Assembly: GCA_020072565.1 (NCBI GenBank)
Contig: JAIQGI010000051.1
Coordinates: 17,872 to 81,871, forward strand
Length of the DNA: 64,000 nucleotides
Source: Terriglobia bacterium
Lineage (GTDB): Bacteria > Acidobacteriota > UBA6911
Direction of reading: 5' to 3'
Shown here: positions 10,516-19,224 of the stretch, in pieces
How positions within the stretch are numbered: the first letter of the stretch is position 1
Layout: each line of letters opens with the position of its first letter
The notes under the pieces: generated by a model
What the model saw: only the letters and a program-made list of their open reading frames with translations
Told to the model about the DNA's origin: nothing
Database searches by the model: none
Position numbers and translations under genes: made by a program

Positions 10516-10579
10516 GGGGGACGCATCTGCAGAAATTAAGAAATCAGTCGATTCTTTGATCTTTGCAGATGCGTCCCCC
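10516..10579. repeat. Long palindrome, GGGGGACGCATCTGCA family, copy 1
   Basis: Arms of about 30 bp with few mismatches, beginning GGGGGACGCATCTGCAGA and ending in its complement, around a four-base centre. It lies between two convergent genes (S9 peptidase and GH127 homologue) and could act as a bidirectional terminator. Its inner A/T-rich and outer TCTGCA/TGCAGA parts recur at 15577-15619 and 16556-16606, so it is a dispersed family rather than a unique hairpin. Confidence 0.85.
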
Positions 10580-10586
10580 CTCAGAA

Positions 10587-12446
10587 TTACCAGAGAACGT
10601 TCCGCAGCGCCGGGTCGAAATACATCCGATACGTCGCCATCTCCGTGAAACGGTAGAGCGGCATGAAATCGTCGCGCTGGGAGGACTGTTCCTGACCGGC
10701 ATAGCGGAAAACCGCCGGGTCGTTGCTCGCCACCATCCATTGGTTTAGCGCTTCGTCGTCCTTCGGAATGCCTACCAGGTGCTTGTGCACGACCTGCTGC
10801 GCATAGACAACCGGCCCACGTACGATGGCCACCCGGTTGGGATGCTGCCGATCGATCGGCGCACGGCGGAAGCGCAGCGGGATCGTCATTTCGATCCGGT
10901 CGCCGCCTTGCCAGTCGCGCTGGATGGACGCCCACTCGCCCGGCCGCGCCGCCACATTGACGATGTTCCCATTCACCTTGAACGAGACTCCGCTTGACCA
11001 GCCGGGCACGCGCAGCCGCAGCGCAAAATTGGCCGGTTGCGCCAGTTCCAGCCGCATCGCGACCGTCTCGGCCTCCGGATAGGATGTCTCCTGCGTGAGC
11101 CGAACGGTGCGCCCGCCCGCCTCCCAGGTCACCGACGAGGGGAGATAGAGGTTGACGTGCAGCGCCGAGTCGTCCTTGAAGTAAATCAGGTTCTGGTACT
11201 CCACGACGTCCTGAAAATAGGTTCCGGAGCAGCAGGTGTAGTTGTTGCGCGAATAGATCTTCATTCCGGCGCCAAGCTGGTAGTTGGCATAGTAGAAGTG
11301 TTTGCCGTTTTCGACGATGGGGAGAGCCGCGCCAATGGCGTTGTAAAGCAGCCGCTCAATCCAGTCGCCGTAACGCGCTTCACCCGTGAACATCATCAAG
11401 TATTTTGCCAGCTTGAACGCCGCCCAGGAGCAGCACGGCGCCTCGAAGCTGTCGAGGCGGAGCGCCAGCGATTCACCGAGGGCGCCGTCGGCGAACACGT
11501 AGCGCTCGGCCGGTCCGAAACCTCCCGTTGCATAGCATTGCGAGCTCTGCAGAAAATCGTAGAAGTTTTTCAGGATCTGGAGAAGCCTGGGATCGCCCTC
11601 GATCAGGTAAGCCATGGCCGCGCCGCTGAACGAGTTGCAGTGGCTGTAGGCGTGCACGCCATGGGCATTAGACGGCGCGTTGGTTTCGGCGAACTTGTTC
11701 CAGTAAGCGTCGTAGCGCCAGACGTCGCCGAACTCCTTGTATTTTGCCAGGCCCGTGAGCATATAGGCGCGATAAAGGTTTTCGCTGAGCGTGTACCACT
11801 CCAGCGGCGTCCCCGAGTGGAGTTCCCAGGGTGCGTTTGCGGCCGGCGTGCGCGTGCGATCGAGGCTTTTGATTCCCCAGTCGACGACCTTATCGATCAG
11901 CGCCGGCGTGCCGCCATGGCCGGCGTATTGGTGCATATCGGACAGCCCACCCACCAGCTTCTCCCATGGGTAGTGTTGCATGCGCGGGTTGCCGTCGGCG
12001 CCGATCGTTTTGGCCCATTCGTCGGCGAGTTTGACCGCCTTGCCGCGCAGCTCAGTGTCGTTGTTGGCTCTTGAGGTGCGCGCCATAGCCTGGAGCCACT
12101 GGCCGAAGATGACCGAAGAATCGCGGTTTGCCCAGCCCCCGAGCACCTTGCCCGGGGCGTTCAGCCCTGCGGCGCGGCGGAACCCATAGAGGATGTCGTC
12201 ATCCGGGACGCGCAGGTAGTAGTCGCGCGCCGACTGGTACTGCTGCTGCCAGCGGCTCGGACCAAAGGCAATCCCCTGGTAATCGAACGGCTGTATCACG
12301 ATCTTGCCCTTGGGCGTGATCTTGCTGCCGACGCTGCCGGCCGGCGTATTTTGTGCTGCCGGAACGCCCTGGGCGAGCGGCGAGAACACCACGGACGCCG
12401 CCGCCACCGTTCCCAAAAACTCGCGCCGATCCATCGTGTTATCCAT
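10587..12446 (-). CDS. Tat-exported divergent GH127/DUF1680-family glycosidase
   Basis: A 619-residue protein with a twin-arginine signal (DRREFLGT) whose core aligns by eye with the other two GH127 proteins here: an RLLYNAIGAAL segment, then NYTCCSGTY in place of the usual Cys-Cys motif, then a beta-sandwich with VRGPVVYA. The usual ExC zinc site is altered to FEAPCC (one extra residue), and the TGGVGS loop reads ATGGFGPAER. The fold and cysteine pair are kept but the active-site spacing has drifted, so substrate and even activity may differ. The start at 12446 follows AGGAGG at about eight bases. It is convergent with the S9 peptidase gene and downstream of the FAD oxidoreductase gene on the same strand. 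Confidence 0.8.
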   Translation of the reverse strand: MDNTMDRREFLGTVAAASVVFSPLAQGVPAAQNTPAGSVGSKITPKGKIVIQPFDYQGIAFGPSRWQQQYQSARDYYLRVPDDDILYGFRRAAGLNAPGKVLGGWANRDSSVIFGQWLQAMARTSRANNDTELRGKAVKLADEWAKTIGADGNPRMQHYPWEKLVGGLSDMHQYAGHGGTPALIDKVVDWGIKSLDRTRTPAANAPWELHSGTPLEWYTLSENLYRAYMLTGLAKYKEFGDVWRYDAYWNKFAETNAPSNAHGVHAYSHCNSFSGAAMAYLIEGDPRLLQILKNFYDFLQSSQCYATGGFGPAERYVFADGALGESLALRLDSFEAPCCSWAAFKLAKYLMMFTGEARYGDWIERLLYNAIGAALPIVENGKHFYYANYQLGAGMKIYSRNNYTCCSGTYFQDVVEYQNLIYFKDDSALHVNLYLPSSVTWEAGGRTVRLTQETSYPEAETVAMRLELAQPANFALRLRVPGWSSGVSFKVNGNIVNVAARPGEWASIQRDWQGGDRIEMTIPLRFRRAPIDRQHPNRVAIVRGPVVYAQQVVHKHLVGIPKDDEALNQWMVASNDPAVFRYAGQEQSSQRDDFMPLYRFTEMATYRMYFDPALRNVLW

Positions 12447-12519
12447 ATCCGCGGCCTCCTTCCAAACCGCAGCCAGTTGCCAAATGCCAAAATCCCCTGC
12501 AAGAAATTACTGTGACTAC

Positions 12520-12630
12520 TTCGAAAATAGATCCGGTATCGCAATCGCCATCGCAATCGGAACTCTTGGCCGGCGAAAGCCGATAGCGACCTCGATATCG
12601 ATTGCGATACCGATCCCGACGTTTAACAAC
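12520..12630. repeat. Hexamer-phased CGAT-rich imperfect hairpin
   Basis: Left part is built of ATCGCA/ATCGCC/ATCGGA steps and right part of CGATAG/CGATAT/CGATAC steps, giving two arms that are roughly complementary. Read on the minus strand the six-base period yields alternating residues (RDRYRNRYRGRYR and DCDGDCD), a sign of period, not of a gene. It lies between the FAD oxidoreductase and the GH127 homologue. Confidence 0.6.
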
Positions 12631-12697
12631 CGGATAGGATGAGCTTTTCATGCGTCGTAGGGTGCGCCCTGGCGCATGATAGGGTGTTTCGCAACGT

Positions 12698-14095
12698 TTA
12701 TGGATCGCGGCCTGTGACTTCCAGATCCACGCCGTCTGCGCGCAGCTTGTCCTGGAGTTCCGGCACTTTCACGTCCCGGGGCTGGATCCCTTTTTGCGCT
12801 GCCAGGGAAGCTGCCAGGCCGGCAGCATGACCGGTGGCCATGCAGTTGCCCATGCTCTTGGCCGCCGCGGCGGCCACATGGGAGGTTGAAATGCAGCGGC
12901 CGGCGACCAGTAGCCCGTCGAGTTTCTCAGGCACGAGCGCCCGGTAGGGCACGTCATGGGTCTTCATCGAACCGCCGGGCCCGCCGATTTCTCCCCCGGG
13001 ATCCATGAGCCCGCTGCGCCATGCGATGACATCCTCGAATTTCTGACCGGCTCTGGCATCCTGCTCGGTGATTACGTACAAGCCCTTGACGCGGCGGCTT
13101 TCCCGGACGCTGAGCTGTGGGCCGGCGGCGACCCACTCGATCTGGTTGATGTTCGGATTGTCCGATCCCCGCAGCGCCTGGGCCATCTGGAGGGCTTGCC
13201 GGCGGCTTGCGCACTCGGCCTTCGTGCGCTCCACGGGATCCGTGGCATCGATACGTCCCATATCCGCGGTTCCCGAATGGTTGATGAACCAACTGCTGCT
13301 CTGGACAATGGGCCTGATCTCCAGAAACCCTGACGGAATCAAAGGGTATTTCTTCCTCCCGTTGCGGATGGCCGACGAAATGTCGGCGGATCTGACCTTG
13401 GTCTTGTCGATGTTGGTGAGGGCCAGCGCCAGGGTCATCGGCATGAGACTCTTGGGATCCATCATGGTCTCCGCCCCCGCATAATACGAGACATCAGCAT
13501 CGCCTGTGCAGTCGATTGCGGCCTTGGCACGGACCACCATCAACCCGCGCTTGGTGCCGACTACCACGCCGGTCACGCGATTGCGCTCGACCACTGCATC
13601 CACGGCGCGCACATGCACCAAATAGCGCGCGCCGGCCGCTTCCAGGGCATCGAGAACCGCGACCTTGAGGTATTCGACGTTGCACCAGAGCTCATGCTTG
13701 TTCAGCGTGCCGATGCTCACCGCCTGGTCCCCATAGGCCACGAGCTTTTCGATCAGCAACTCGTGAACCGCTGAGCGCGGTTTGCCTCCGGGACGCACCT
13801 GGTTGATCTCCATTCCCAACATCCATGCCGCCACACCGCCGAAAAACGAGTGGTTCTCGATCAACAGGGTCTTCGCCCCGGCGCGGGCCGCCCCCAGCGC
13901 AGCTCCGATGCCGGCCGGGCCTCCCCCCACCACCAGAACATCCACCGTGTCGAGGACGGGGTATCCGGACGCCGAGCGCATCGCCGGGGCTTGCGCGAAG
14001 CTGTGTGCGCTTCCCCCGGCCACCGCCATTACGCCGACTCCGGCCGCTCCCGTTTGTAGGAATCCTCTCCTCGAGAGACTTCGCTGCTTTTTCAT
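12698..14095 (-). CDS. Tat-exported FAD-dependent oxidoreductase
   Basis: A 465-residue flavoprotein with a twin-arginine signal (SRRGFLQTG, residues 8-16) followed by an FAD-binding Rossmann motif GGGPAG at 57-62 and, near the C-terminus, the second FAD element LLVAGRCIS plus a GNCMATGHAAGLAAS helix. This arrangement is that of the FAD_oxidored group (PF12831), which in planctomycetes and acidobacteria often accompanies glycan-degradation genes; the reaction is not known. Tat export fits a protein that folds around FAD before secretion. ATG 14095 has GGAGG about eight bases upstream. It is the last gene of the operon running from 20061, 148 bp after the MFS permease. Confidence 0.88.
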   Translation of the reverse strand: MKKQRSLSRRGFLQTGAAGVGVMAVAGGSAHSFAQAPAMRSASGYPVLDTVDVLVVGGGPAGIGAALGAARAGAKTLLIENHSFFGGVAAWMLGMEINQVRPGGKPRSAVHELLIEKLVAYGDQAVSIGTLNKHELWCNVEYLKVAVLDALEAAGARYLVHVRAVDAVVERNRVTGVVVGTKRGLMVVRAKAAIDCTGDADVSYYAGAETMMDPKSLMPMTLALALTNIDKTKVRSADISSAIRNGRKKYPLIPSGFLEIRPIVQSSSWFINHSGTADMGRIDATDPVERTKAECASRRQALQMAQALRGSDNPNINQIEWVAAGPQLSVRESRRVKGLYVITEQDARAGQKFEDVIAWRSGLMDPGGEIGGPGGSMKTHDVPYRALVPEKLDGLLVAGRCISTSHVAAAAAKSMGNCMATGHAAGLAASLAAQKGIQPRDVKVPELQDKLRADGVDLEVTGRDP

Positions 14096-14243
14096 GGCAT
14101 CCGCCTCCAGCGTGACCTTCTGGGCGATCTTGCTTGTGTGCCCTAGAGCCTATACCAGAACGGCTCACGAAACGTATCGATTATTTAACACGCCGGAAAC
14201 CCACCGTGACTTCAAAGCTGAGGAAGGGAATGTCGGGGACTGT

Positions 14244-15548
14244 TCAGGGGCCGGCCTGCACGGCCGGCTCTTGCGCCGTGAGGATGGGGACGTCTATTGG
14301 CTGCACGTTGCGGATGATCACCACGATCAGCAGGAATGCGAGCACATGGAGTGTCCCCGCGATCATGAAGATGGGGCCATATCCGGTGCCGTATTTGAGC
14401 ATCTGGCCGGCAAGCTCCCCGAAGACGATGCCGCCCATCGCGCCACCAAAGCCGACCAGGCCGGCGACGGCACCTACGACCCGGCGTGGAAATATGTCGG
14501 CCGGCAACGTCATCACCAGCGTGGACCAAGCCTGCTGTCCGAAATACGCGATCGCGAAGGGAACGATAATCCAGCGATTCGAGGCGAAGGGAACGAACAG
14601 GAGGCAAGGCATGACGGATACGCTGACTCCCAAGGCGATCTTGCGGGCGCGGTTCAGCGCGAATCCCCGCCCGACCAGCCAGCTCGAAAATGAGCCGACG
14701 ACCAGGCAGCCGATGCCGGCGGCCGCCCACGGTATCCAGGCGTAATACCCCACCTCCTTGACGTTGTACCCGCGCGTATCCAGCAGATACTTTGGCAGCC
14801 AGAACGCGATGAAATACCAGACGGCGTCGGTGAGAAACTTGGCGATGACCAGGGTCCAGACCTGCGAGTAGCGGAAGAGTCGAATCCAGGGAATGCCGGG
14901 ATCTCTCGGTCCGCTCACTGCCATTATTTCCTGCAGTTCGCTCCTTTCGGCGCCGGAAAGCCGGGGATGACGTGCCGGCGGGTAATAAGCACGCAGCCAC
15001 CACACGGTCCAGACGAGTCCTGCAGCTCCCGAGAAATAAAAAACCCAGGGCCAACGGGCGTAGGACAAAATGGCGGCGATCGCGGGAGGGGCGATGATTC
15101 CCCCCACGGCCGTTCCCGCATTGATGATACCCATCGCCGTCGAGCGCTCCCGCATCGGGAACCACTCGGCCACGGCCTTGGTGGCCGCCGGGAAGCCACC
15201 GCCCTCACCTACTCCAAGCATGAGACGGCTTATGGCCAGCGCCGTGAAACCGGTCGCGAGGCCATGACTGGCGCACGCCAGCGACCACCACGCCATAATC
15301 AGAAAGAACCCCAAACGTGTGCCCAGTGCGTCGATCAGCTTTCCGCCGATGACATACATCAGACCATAGGTGATCAGGAATGCAGTGTTCAGGTGCGCGA
15401 ATTTTTCGTCCGGGATGGGGATTTGCTTCCTGATCTCGCCCACGGCCACCGAAAGCGTCTGCCGGTCGAAATAGCTGACGGTGATCGCGGCGCAAAGCAG
15501 AATCGCGATCCACCAGCGAGTGGCAATGCGAGGAATCCTGACTTCCAT
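14244..15548 (-). CDS. MFS permease of the anion:cation symporter (hexuronate/sugar-acid) type
   Basis: A 434-residue, 12-helix permease. The sequence SRLMLGVGEGGGFPAA followed by EWFPMRERSTAMG is the signature of the ACS branch that includes hexuronate, glucarate and phthalate transporters. Another family point is SYFDRQTLSVA in helix 1. It probably imports an organic acid or sugar acid into the cytoplasm. The start at 15548 was preferred to an in-frame ATG at 15590 because the latter lies inside a palindromic repeat. It sits between the dehydrogenase and the FAD oxidoreductase, so it likely brings in the substrate for this operon. Confidence 0.9.
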   Translation of the reverse strand: MEVRIPRIATRWWIAILLCAAITVSYFDRQTLSVAVGEIRKQIPIPDEKFAHLNTAFLITYGLMYVIGGKLIDALGTRLGFFLIMAWWSLACASHGLATGFTALAISRLMLGVGEGGGFPAATKAVAEWFPMRERSTAMGIINAGTAVGGIIAPPAIAAILSYARWPWVFYFSGAAGLVWTVWWLRAYYPPARHPRLSGAERSELQEIMAVSGPRDPGIPWIRLFRYSQVWTLVIAKFLTDAVWYFIAFWLPKYLLDTRGYNVKEVGYYAWIPWAAAGIGCLVVGSFSSWLVGRGFALNRARKIALGVSVSVMPCLLFVPFASNRWIIVPFAIAYFGQQAWSTLVMTLPADIFPRRVVGAVAGLVGFGGAMGGIVFGELAGQMLKYGTGYGPIFMIAGTLHVLAFLLIVVIIRNVQPIDVPILTAQEPAVQAGP

Positions 15549-15576
15549 AATCTCGGCCCATATAATCGGGGTCGGC

Positions 15577-15619
15577 TCTGCAAAGGTCAAAAAAATCCGT
15601 TTTTTTTGACTTTTGCAGA
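15577..15619. repeat. Palindrome, TCTGCAAA family, copy 2
   Basis: Arms TCTGCAAAGGTCAAAAAAA (15577-15595) and its near-perfect complement (15600-15619) around TCCG. The long A/T run makes it resemble a factor-independent terminator on either strand. It lies between the dehydrogenase and the MFS permease genes of one operon, so it could attenuate or process the transcript. Confidence 0.85.
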
Positions 15620-15635
15620 TTCGATCCCCTTGCCC

Positions 15636-16523
15636 TCAGCCTCGCACTTGTACCTTGGCCAGGTTCTCGTAGAACTCGACGAGGCCGCTGTGGTCGTTCC
15701 CGGCTTTGCCGTCCACTTTGAGCGCCTGCATGATTTCCAGGACCTGGCTGGAGAGTGGGATCGGCACGCCCAGGCTATGGGCAGTGTCGAGCGCGTTCAT
15801 GAGATCCTTGATATGGAGTTCGATGCGGAAGCCCGGCTTGAAGTTGCCTGCCAGGATCATGGGCATTTTGGCGTCCATCACGGTGCTGCCGGCCAGGCCG
15901 GCGCGGATGGCCTGGAAGACCATCCTGGGATCGACGCCGGCCTTCGTCGCCAGAACCATTGCTTCGGAAAGGGCGGCGATGTTCAGCGCCACAATGATCT
16001 GATTGGCGAGTTTGGTGACGTTGCCGCTGCCGATTTCGCCGCCGCGCGTGACCGATGCGCCCATGACCCCAAGAATATCCTTCACTTCGGCGAACGCCTG
16101 TTGCGGCCCGCCGGCCATGATGGCGAGGGTGCCCTCGATGGCCTTGGGTTCGCCGCCGCTTACCGGCGCGTCGAGCATGGGGACGCCTTTCTTCGCAAAG
16201 CAAGCGGCAATTTCCCGGCTCGCCAGGGGAGCAATGGAACTCATGTCGATGAAAATGGAGCCTGCGCGAATCCCCTCGATTACACCCTCCTTACCCAGCG
16301 CTGCCTCTTTAACCTCGGGAGAATTGGGCAGCATGGTGATAATCACTTCGCTGCGTGCCGCCACATCCTTGGGAGACTGGCCCGCCACGGCGCCGGCTCG
16401 AGCCATTTCCGTGACGGGCTCGGGTCGAATATCGTGAACAACCAGCTCGTGACCCGCCTTCAGCAGGTTCTTCGCCATGGGCTTGCCCATGATGCCCAAA
16501 CCGATAAAACCAATTTTTTTCAT
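15636..16523 (-). CDS. Beta-hydroxyacid dehydrogenase (tartronate semialdehyde reductase-like)
   Basis: A 295-residue cytosolic NAD(P)-dependent enzyme. It starts with the dinucleotide motif GFIGLGIMGKPMA, has the substrate-binding motif DAPVSGGEPKA near 120, and the catalytic lysine segment GSGNVTKLANQ near 165, all diagnostic of the family. Closest named activities are 2-hydroxy-3-oxopropionate reductase (GarR/GlxR) and L-threonate dehydrogenase (LtnD); the family is too uniform to choose from sequence. ATG 16523 is supported by AGGAG seven bases upstream; an ATG further upstream is not. It lies 45 bp after the transketolase C-half, within a sugar or sugar-acid operon, which supports a C3-C4 hydroxyacid substrate. 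Confidence 0.9.
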   Translation of the reverse strand: MKKIGFIGLGIMGKPMAKNLLKAGHELVVHDIRPEPVTEMARAGAVAGQSPKDVAARSEVIITMLPNSPEVKEAALGKEGVIEGIRAGSIFIDMSSIAPLASREIAACFAKKGVPMLDAPVSGGEPKAIEGTLAIMAGGPQQAFAEVKDILGVMGASVTRGGEIGSGNVTKLANQIIVALNIAALSEAMVLATKAGVDPRMVFQAIRAGLAGSTVMDAKMPMILAGNFKPGFRIELHIKDLMNALDTAHSLGVPIPLSSQVLEIMQALKVDGKAGNDHSGLVEFYENLAKVQVRG

Positions 16524-16555
16524 GTCAGCTCCTTGAAGCACCCAATCCGGAGATC

Positions 16556-16606
16556 GGATCTGCAAAATTTAAAAAATCCGCCCGTTTTTCAACTTTTGCG
16601 GGTCCA
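16556..16606. repeat. Palindrome, TCTGCAAA family, copy 3, overlapping a gene end
   Basis: Imperfect inverted repeat: GGATCTGCAAAATTTAAAAA on the left, TTTTTCAACTTTTGCGGGTCC split around a CCGCCCG centre on the right. The stop codon and last dozen codons of the transketolase C-half are inside it, so the repeat now codes for that protein's C-terminus. Confidence 0.7.
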
Positions 16607-17546
16607 ATCCTATTGTTTCCATGGTGCTGGCGGCAATCTGGTTGGCTGTGAGGCTATACGCTTCCAGCAGATCCTTATAGCTCTGCGCCGACTGACCGAA
16701 GTTGTCTTCGATTCCCACACATCGCACGGGGATGCCCTGGCCGCGGAAGGCGAAAGTGATTACGCTTGCCAGGCCGCCGATCAGGGAATGTTCCTCAGCG
16801 GTGACGATGCCCTTCATCCCCAGAGCAAGAGCCTGTAATGCCCTTTCGTCAACCGGCTTGAGGGTGCTCACATTCACGACGCGCAACGAGATTCCCTTGG
16901 TTTCGAGGGACTCTGCGGCTGCAAGCGCTTCGGAAACCATCTGACCCATGGCAAAAACGACGACGTCCCTGCCGTCGCGAACGAGGGCGGGCTTCCCGAT
17001 TTCGAAAGGCGTGTCTTCAGGAGTCACATCGGTGAGATCGTTGCGTGTGATCCGCATGTAGACTGGGCCGTGAAAAGCGGCGATCGCACGCGTCATTTTG
17101 CGGGTCTCGACGGCGTCCGCAGGTACGAGAACCGTGAGGTTGGGGATGGCCCGCATGATGGCCACGTCCTCCACCGTCTGGTGCGAAGAACCGTCGCCAT
17201 AATCTGACAGTCCGGCGCTCGAGCCGACGATCTTGACGTTGAGCTTCGGGATGCAGATGCCCTGGCGTATCTGATCAAAGGATCGCCCGGCTGCGAAGAC
17301 CGCGAAGGAATTGGTGAACGGGATCTTTCCGGTCAGCGAGAGGCCGGCGGCAAAGGAGGTCATGTTGGCTTCGCCGATCCCCATTTCGAAGAAGCGCTCG
17401 GGAAACGCTTCTTCGAAGTAGCAGGTCATGGTGGACTTGCCCAAATCAGCCTCGAGCACCACGACGTTGGGATTTTCCCGGCCGAGTTCGACCAGCGTGC
17501 GGCCATAGACCTCGCGTGGATTCTGCATTCTCATGGGATCAATCAT
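16569..17546 (-). CDS. Transketolase, C-terminal half (pyrimidine-binding and C-terminal domains)
   Basis: About 325 residues, the second half of a two-gene transketolase that moves a two-carbon ketol unit between sugars using thiamine diphosphate. The ThDP-activating glutamate lies in GIGEANMTSFAAGLS, followed by the loop GSSAGLSDYGDGSSHQ and the C-terminal domain with VTAEEHSLIGGLAS. Starts at 17546, 17534 and 17528 are all in frame; a GAGGGAGG purine run abuts the first, leaving the choice open. It follows the N-half by 81 bp. The last residues are encoded by a palindromic repeat. Split transketolases of this kind often serve dedicated catabolic or biosynthetic routes rather than the central pentose phosphate pathway. 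Confidence 0.9.
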   Translation of the reverse strand: MIDPMRMQNPREVYGRTLVELGRENPNVVVLEADLGKSTMTCYFEEAFPERFFEMGIGEANMTSFAAGLSLTGKIPFTNSFAVFAAGRSFDQIRQGICIPKLNVKIVGSSAGLSDYGDGSSHQTVEDVAIMRAIPNLTVLVPADAVETRKMTRAIAAFHGPVYMRITRNDLTDVTPEDTPFEIGKPALVRDGRDVVVFAMGQMVSEALAAAESLETKGISLRVVNVSTLKPVDERALQALALGMKGIVTAEEHSLIGGLASVITFAFRGQGIPVRCVGIEDNFGQSAQSYKDLLEAYSLTANQIAASTMETIGLDPQKLKNGRIF

Positions 17547-17627
17547 CCTCCCTCGCTGCGCCGTCGGGACCACGAGACCAACGAAATAGACGAAAGTCGT
17601 TTTGGGAATTTCGTGTGTTTCGCGGCT

Positions 17628-18467
17628 TCACTGTTCCTTCCCCAGTTCCCGGCAGGCCTGAGCGAACTGTTCGGCGTTCAGGATGCCGTTGTGAAACTCC
17701 GGCCGGTTCTCCGCAAACGAGATCCCCTTCCCCTTGATCGTGTGTGCGATGACCATCTTGGGCTTCCCCTGGATCTCGTTCACGGCGTCGAGTGCCTCGA
17801 GGATGGCCGCGATATTGTGGCCATCGGTCTCGAGCACGTGCCAGCCGAACGCCCTCCACTTCTCTGGATAGGGGGAGGTGTCGTAGCGCCTGGCGATGGG
17901 GCCGGTCGCCATCAAGCGGTTGTTGTCGAGGATCGCCACCAGGTTATCCAGCTTATAGAACGCTGCTGTATGTGAAGCCTCCCAGACCTGGCCCTCAGCC
18001 GCTTCCCCGTCTCCGAGGATGCAGTAGACGCGGCTCTCCCGGCCGTCGATCCTGAGCCCGGCAGCCATGCCGCAGGCGATCGATATGCCCTGTCCCAGCG
18101 AGCCCGTGTTGGCCTCGATGCCCGGCGTTTTGAGCCGGTCAGGATGCCCCTGCAGCATGGCTCCCAACGTCTTGACTTTCTTCAATTCATGTTTGGGGAA
18201 ATAGCCGCATTCGGCGAGGGCGGCATACTGCGCGAGTGCGCTGTGGCCCTTGCTGAGGAGAAAGCGGTCGCGGTCGGGCCAGGCGGGATCAGCCGGATCA
18301 TGGCGCATCTTTGCGAAGTAGAGCGCAGTGACGATGTCGGCCGCAGAACAGGAACCGCCCAGGTGCCCTCTCTGCCCCACGCCGACCATTTCCACAATGT
18401 GCAGGCGGATCAATGCGGCTATCCGCTCGAGTTCCTTGATGCTGCGTGTCTGGTGGAACATTTCCAT
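17628..18467 (-). CDS. Transketolase, N-terminal half (ThDP diphosphate-binding domain)
   Basis: A 279-residue protein carrying the thiamine diphosphate/Mg2+ motif GDGEAAEGQVWEA with the closing LDNNRL about 28 residues on, plus the substrate-side RGHLGGSCSAADI and LSKGHSALAQYA segments of transketolase. It needs the product of the next gene to form the active site at the dimer interface. Its ATG overlaps the stop of the racemase-fold gene as TAATG, so the two are probably translationally coupled. Confidence 0.92.
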   Translation of the reverse strand: MEMFHQTRSIKELERIAALIRLHIVEMVGVGQRGHLGGSCSAADIVTALYFAKMRHDPADPAWPDRDRFLLSKGHSALAQYAALAECGYFPKHELKKVKTLGAMLQGHPDRLKTPGIEANTGSLGQGISIACGMAAGLRIDGRESRVYCILGDGEAAEGQVWEASHTAAFYKLDNLVAILDNNRLMATGPIARRYDTSPYPEKWRAFGWHVLETDGHNIAAILEALDAVNEIQGKPKMVIAHTIKGKGISFAENRPEFHNGILNAEQFAQACRELGKEQ

Positions 18468-19150
18468 TATCCGATCGCTTCCAGGATTTGACGGATCCTG
18501 TTGAAGGAGGTGCGTCCGCTATTGTAGACGGGGACCTTCGTGTGGTCGAGTCGTGGTTCGAGTGCGGTCATCGAAACCTGAGCCATGACGATGGCATCGA
18601 CTTCACCGGACAGGCGGTCGATTTCCTCGAGCAGCATGTCGTTGTGCTTTTCCGGATTGCCGGCCTTGAGAATCCGGAAGGCCTCGCTGCAGAGGCGAAG
18701 CTTGACGTCGATCACTTTCCCCGCTTCTTCGGCCGCGAGACGCAAGAGGCGCTCGGAAGAGGGCACGGTCGTCGGCACCGTGGCCAGCAGTCCGATCCGA
18801 TCGCCGTCCTGGACGGCGAGGTCCATCATGGGCCGGTCGATCTGTAACATTGGCGTCTCAATCATCGGCTGCGCATACTCGGCCGCCCGGTTGAACGTGG
18901 AGCAGGCGAGCAATATCAGATCCACTCCGTACTCCTGTTGCGACAAGGCGGCCTGCACAAACTTGGCGTAATTCTTTTTGGGGATCGTGCCGGGCTCACA
19001 GGCGAAGTTGGTGTTCTGGATGGTGTCGTCCACCCAGTGCACCACTTCCACTTCCGGGATGATCTCGTCGATATACTTCTGTACGGCGCGCGTTGTGATC
19101 AGCGCCGCGTGAATAATGCCCAGCTTCTTTCCCTTCAGACCTTTTCGCAT
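18467..19150 (-). CDS. Asp/Glu racemase-superfamily protein with only one catalytic cysteine
   Basis: A 227-residue cytosolic protein of the Asp/Glu/hydantoin racemase fold. The first half keeps the catalytic cysteine in LILLACSTFN; the second half, where racemases have a Cys-Thr-His element, reads AIVMAQVSM and has none. One-cysteine members are known among decarboxylases and isomerases of this fold, so a racemase function is unlikely and a decarboxylase, isomerase or lyase role is possible. ATG 19150 has AGGAG at seven bases; the longer frame to 19333 has no support. It is the second gene of the operon and its stop overlaps the transketolase start. Confidence 0.8.
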   Translation of the reverse strand: MRKGLKGKKLGIIHAALITTRAVQKYIDEIIPEVEVVHWVDDTIQNTNFACEPGTIPKKNYAKFVQAALSQQEYGVDLILLACSTFNRAAEYAQPMIETPMLQIDRPMMDLAVQDGDRIGLLATVPTTVPSSERLLRLAAEEAGKVIDVKLRLCSEAFRILKAGNPEKHNDMLLEEIDRLSGEVDAIVMAQVSMTALEPRLDHTKVPVYNSGRTSFNRIRQILEAIG

Positions 19151-19224
19151 TCGATCACTCCTGTCGTGCGGAATCATAATCCGCCACGGAAAATTTCGCG
19201 GATCTCTCGAAGTCATTCTCGGAA

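Noticed and set aside
16702..16944. Overlapping plus-strand frames inside the transketolase and dehydrogenase genes
   Set aside because: Antisense shadows of genes with complete catalytic motifs.
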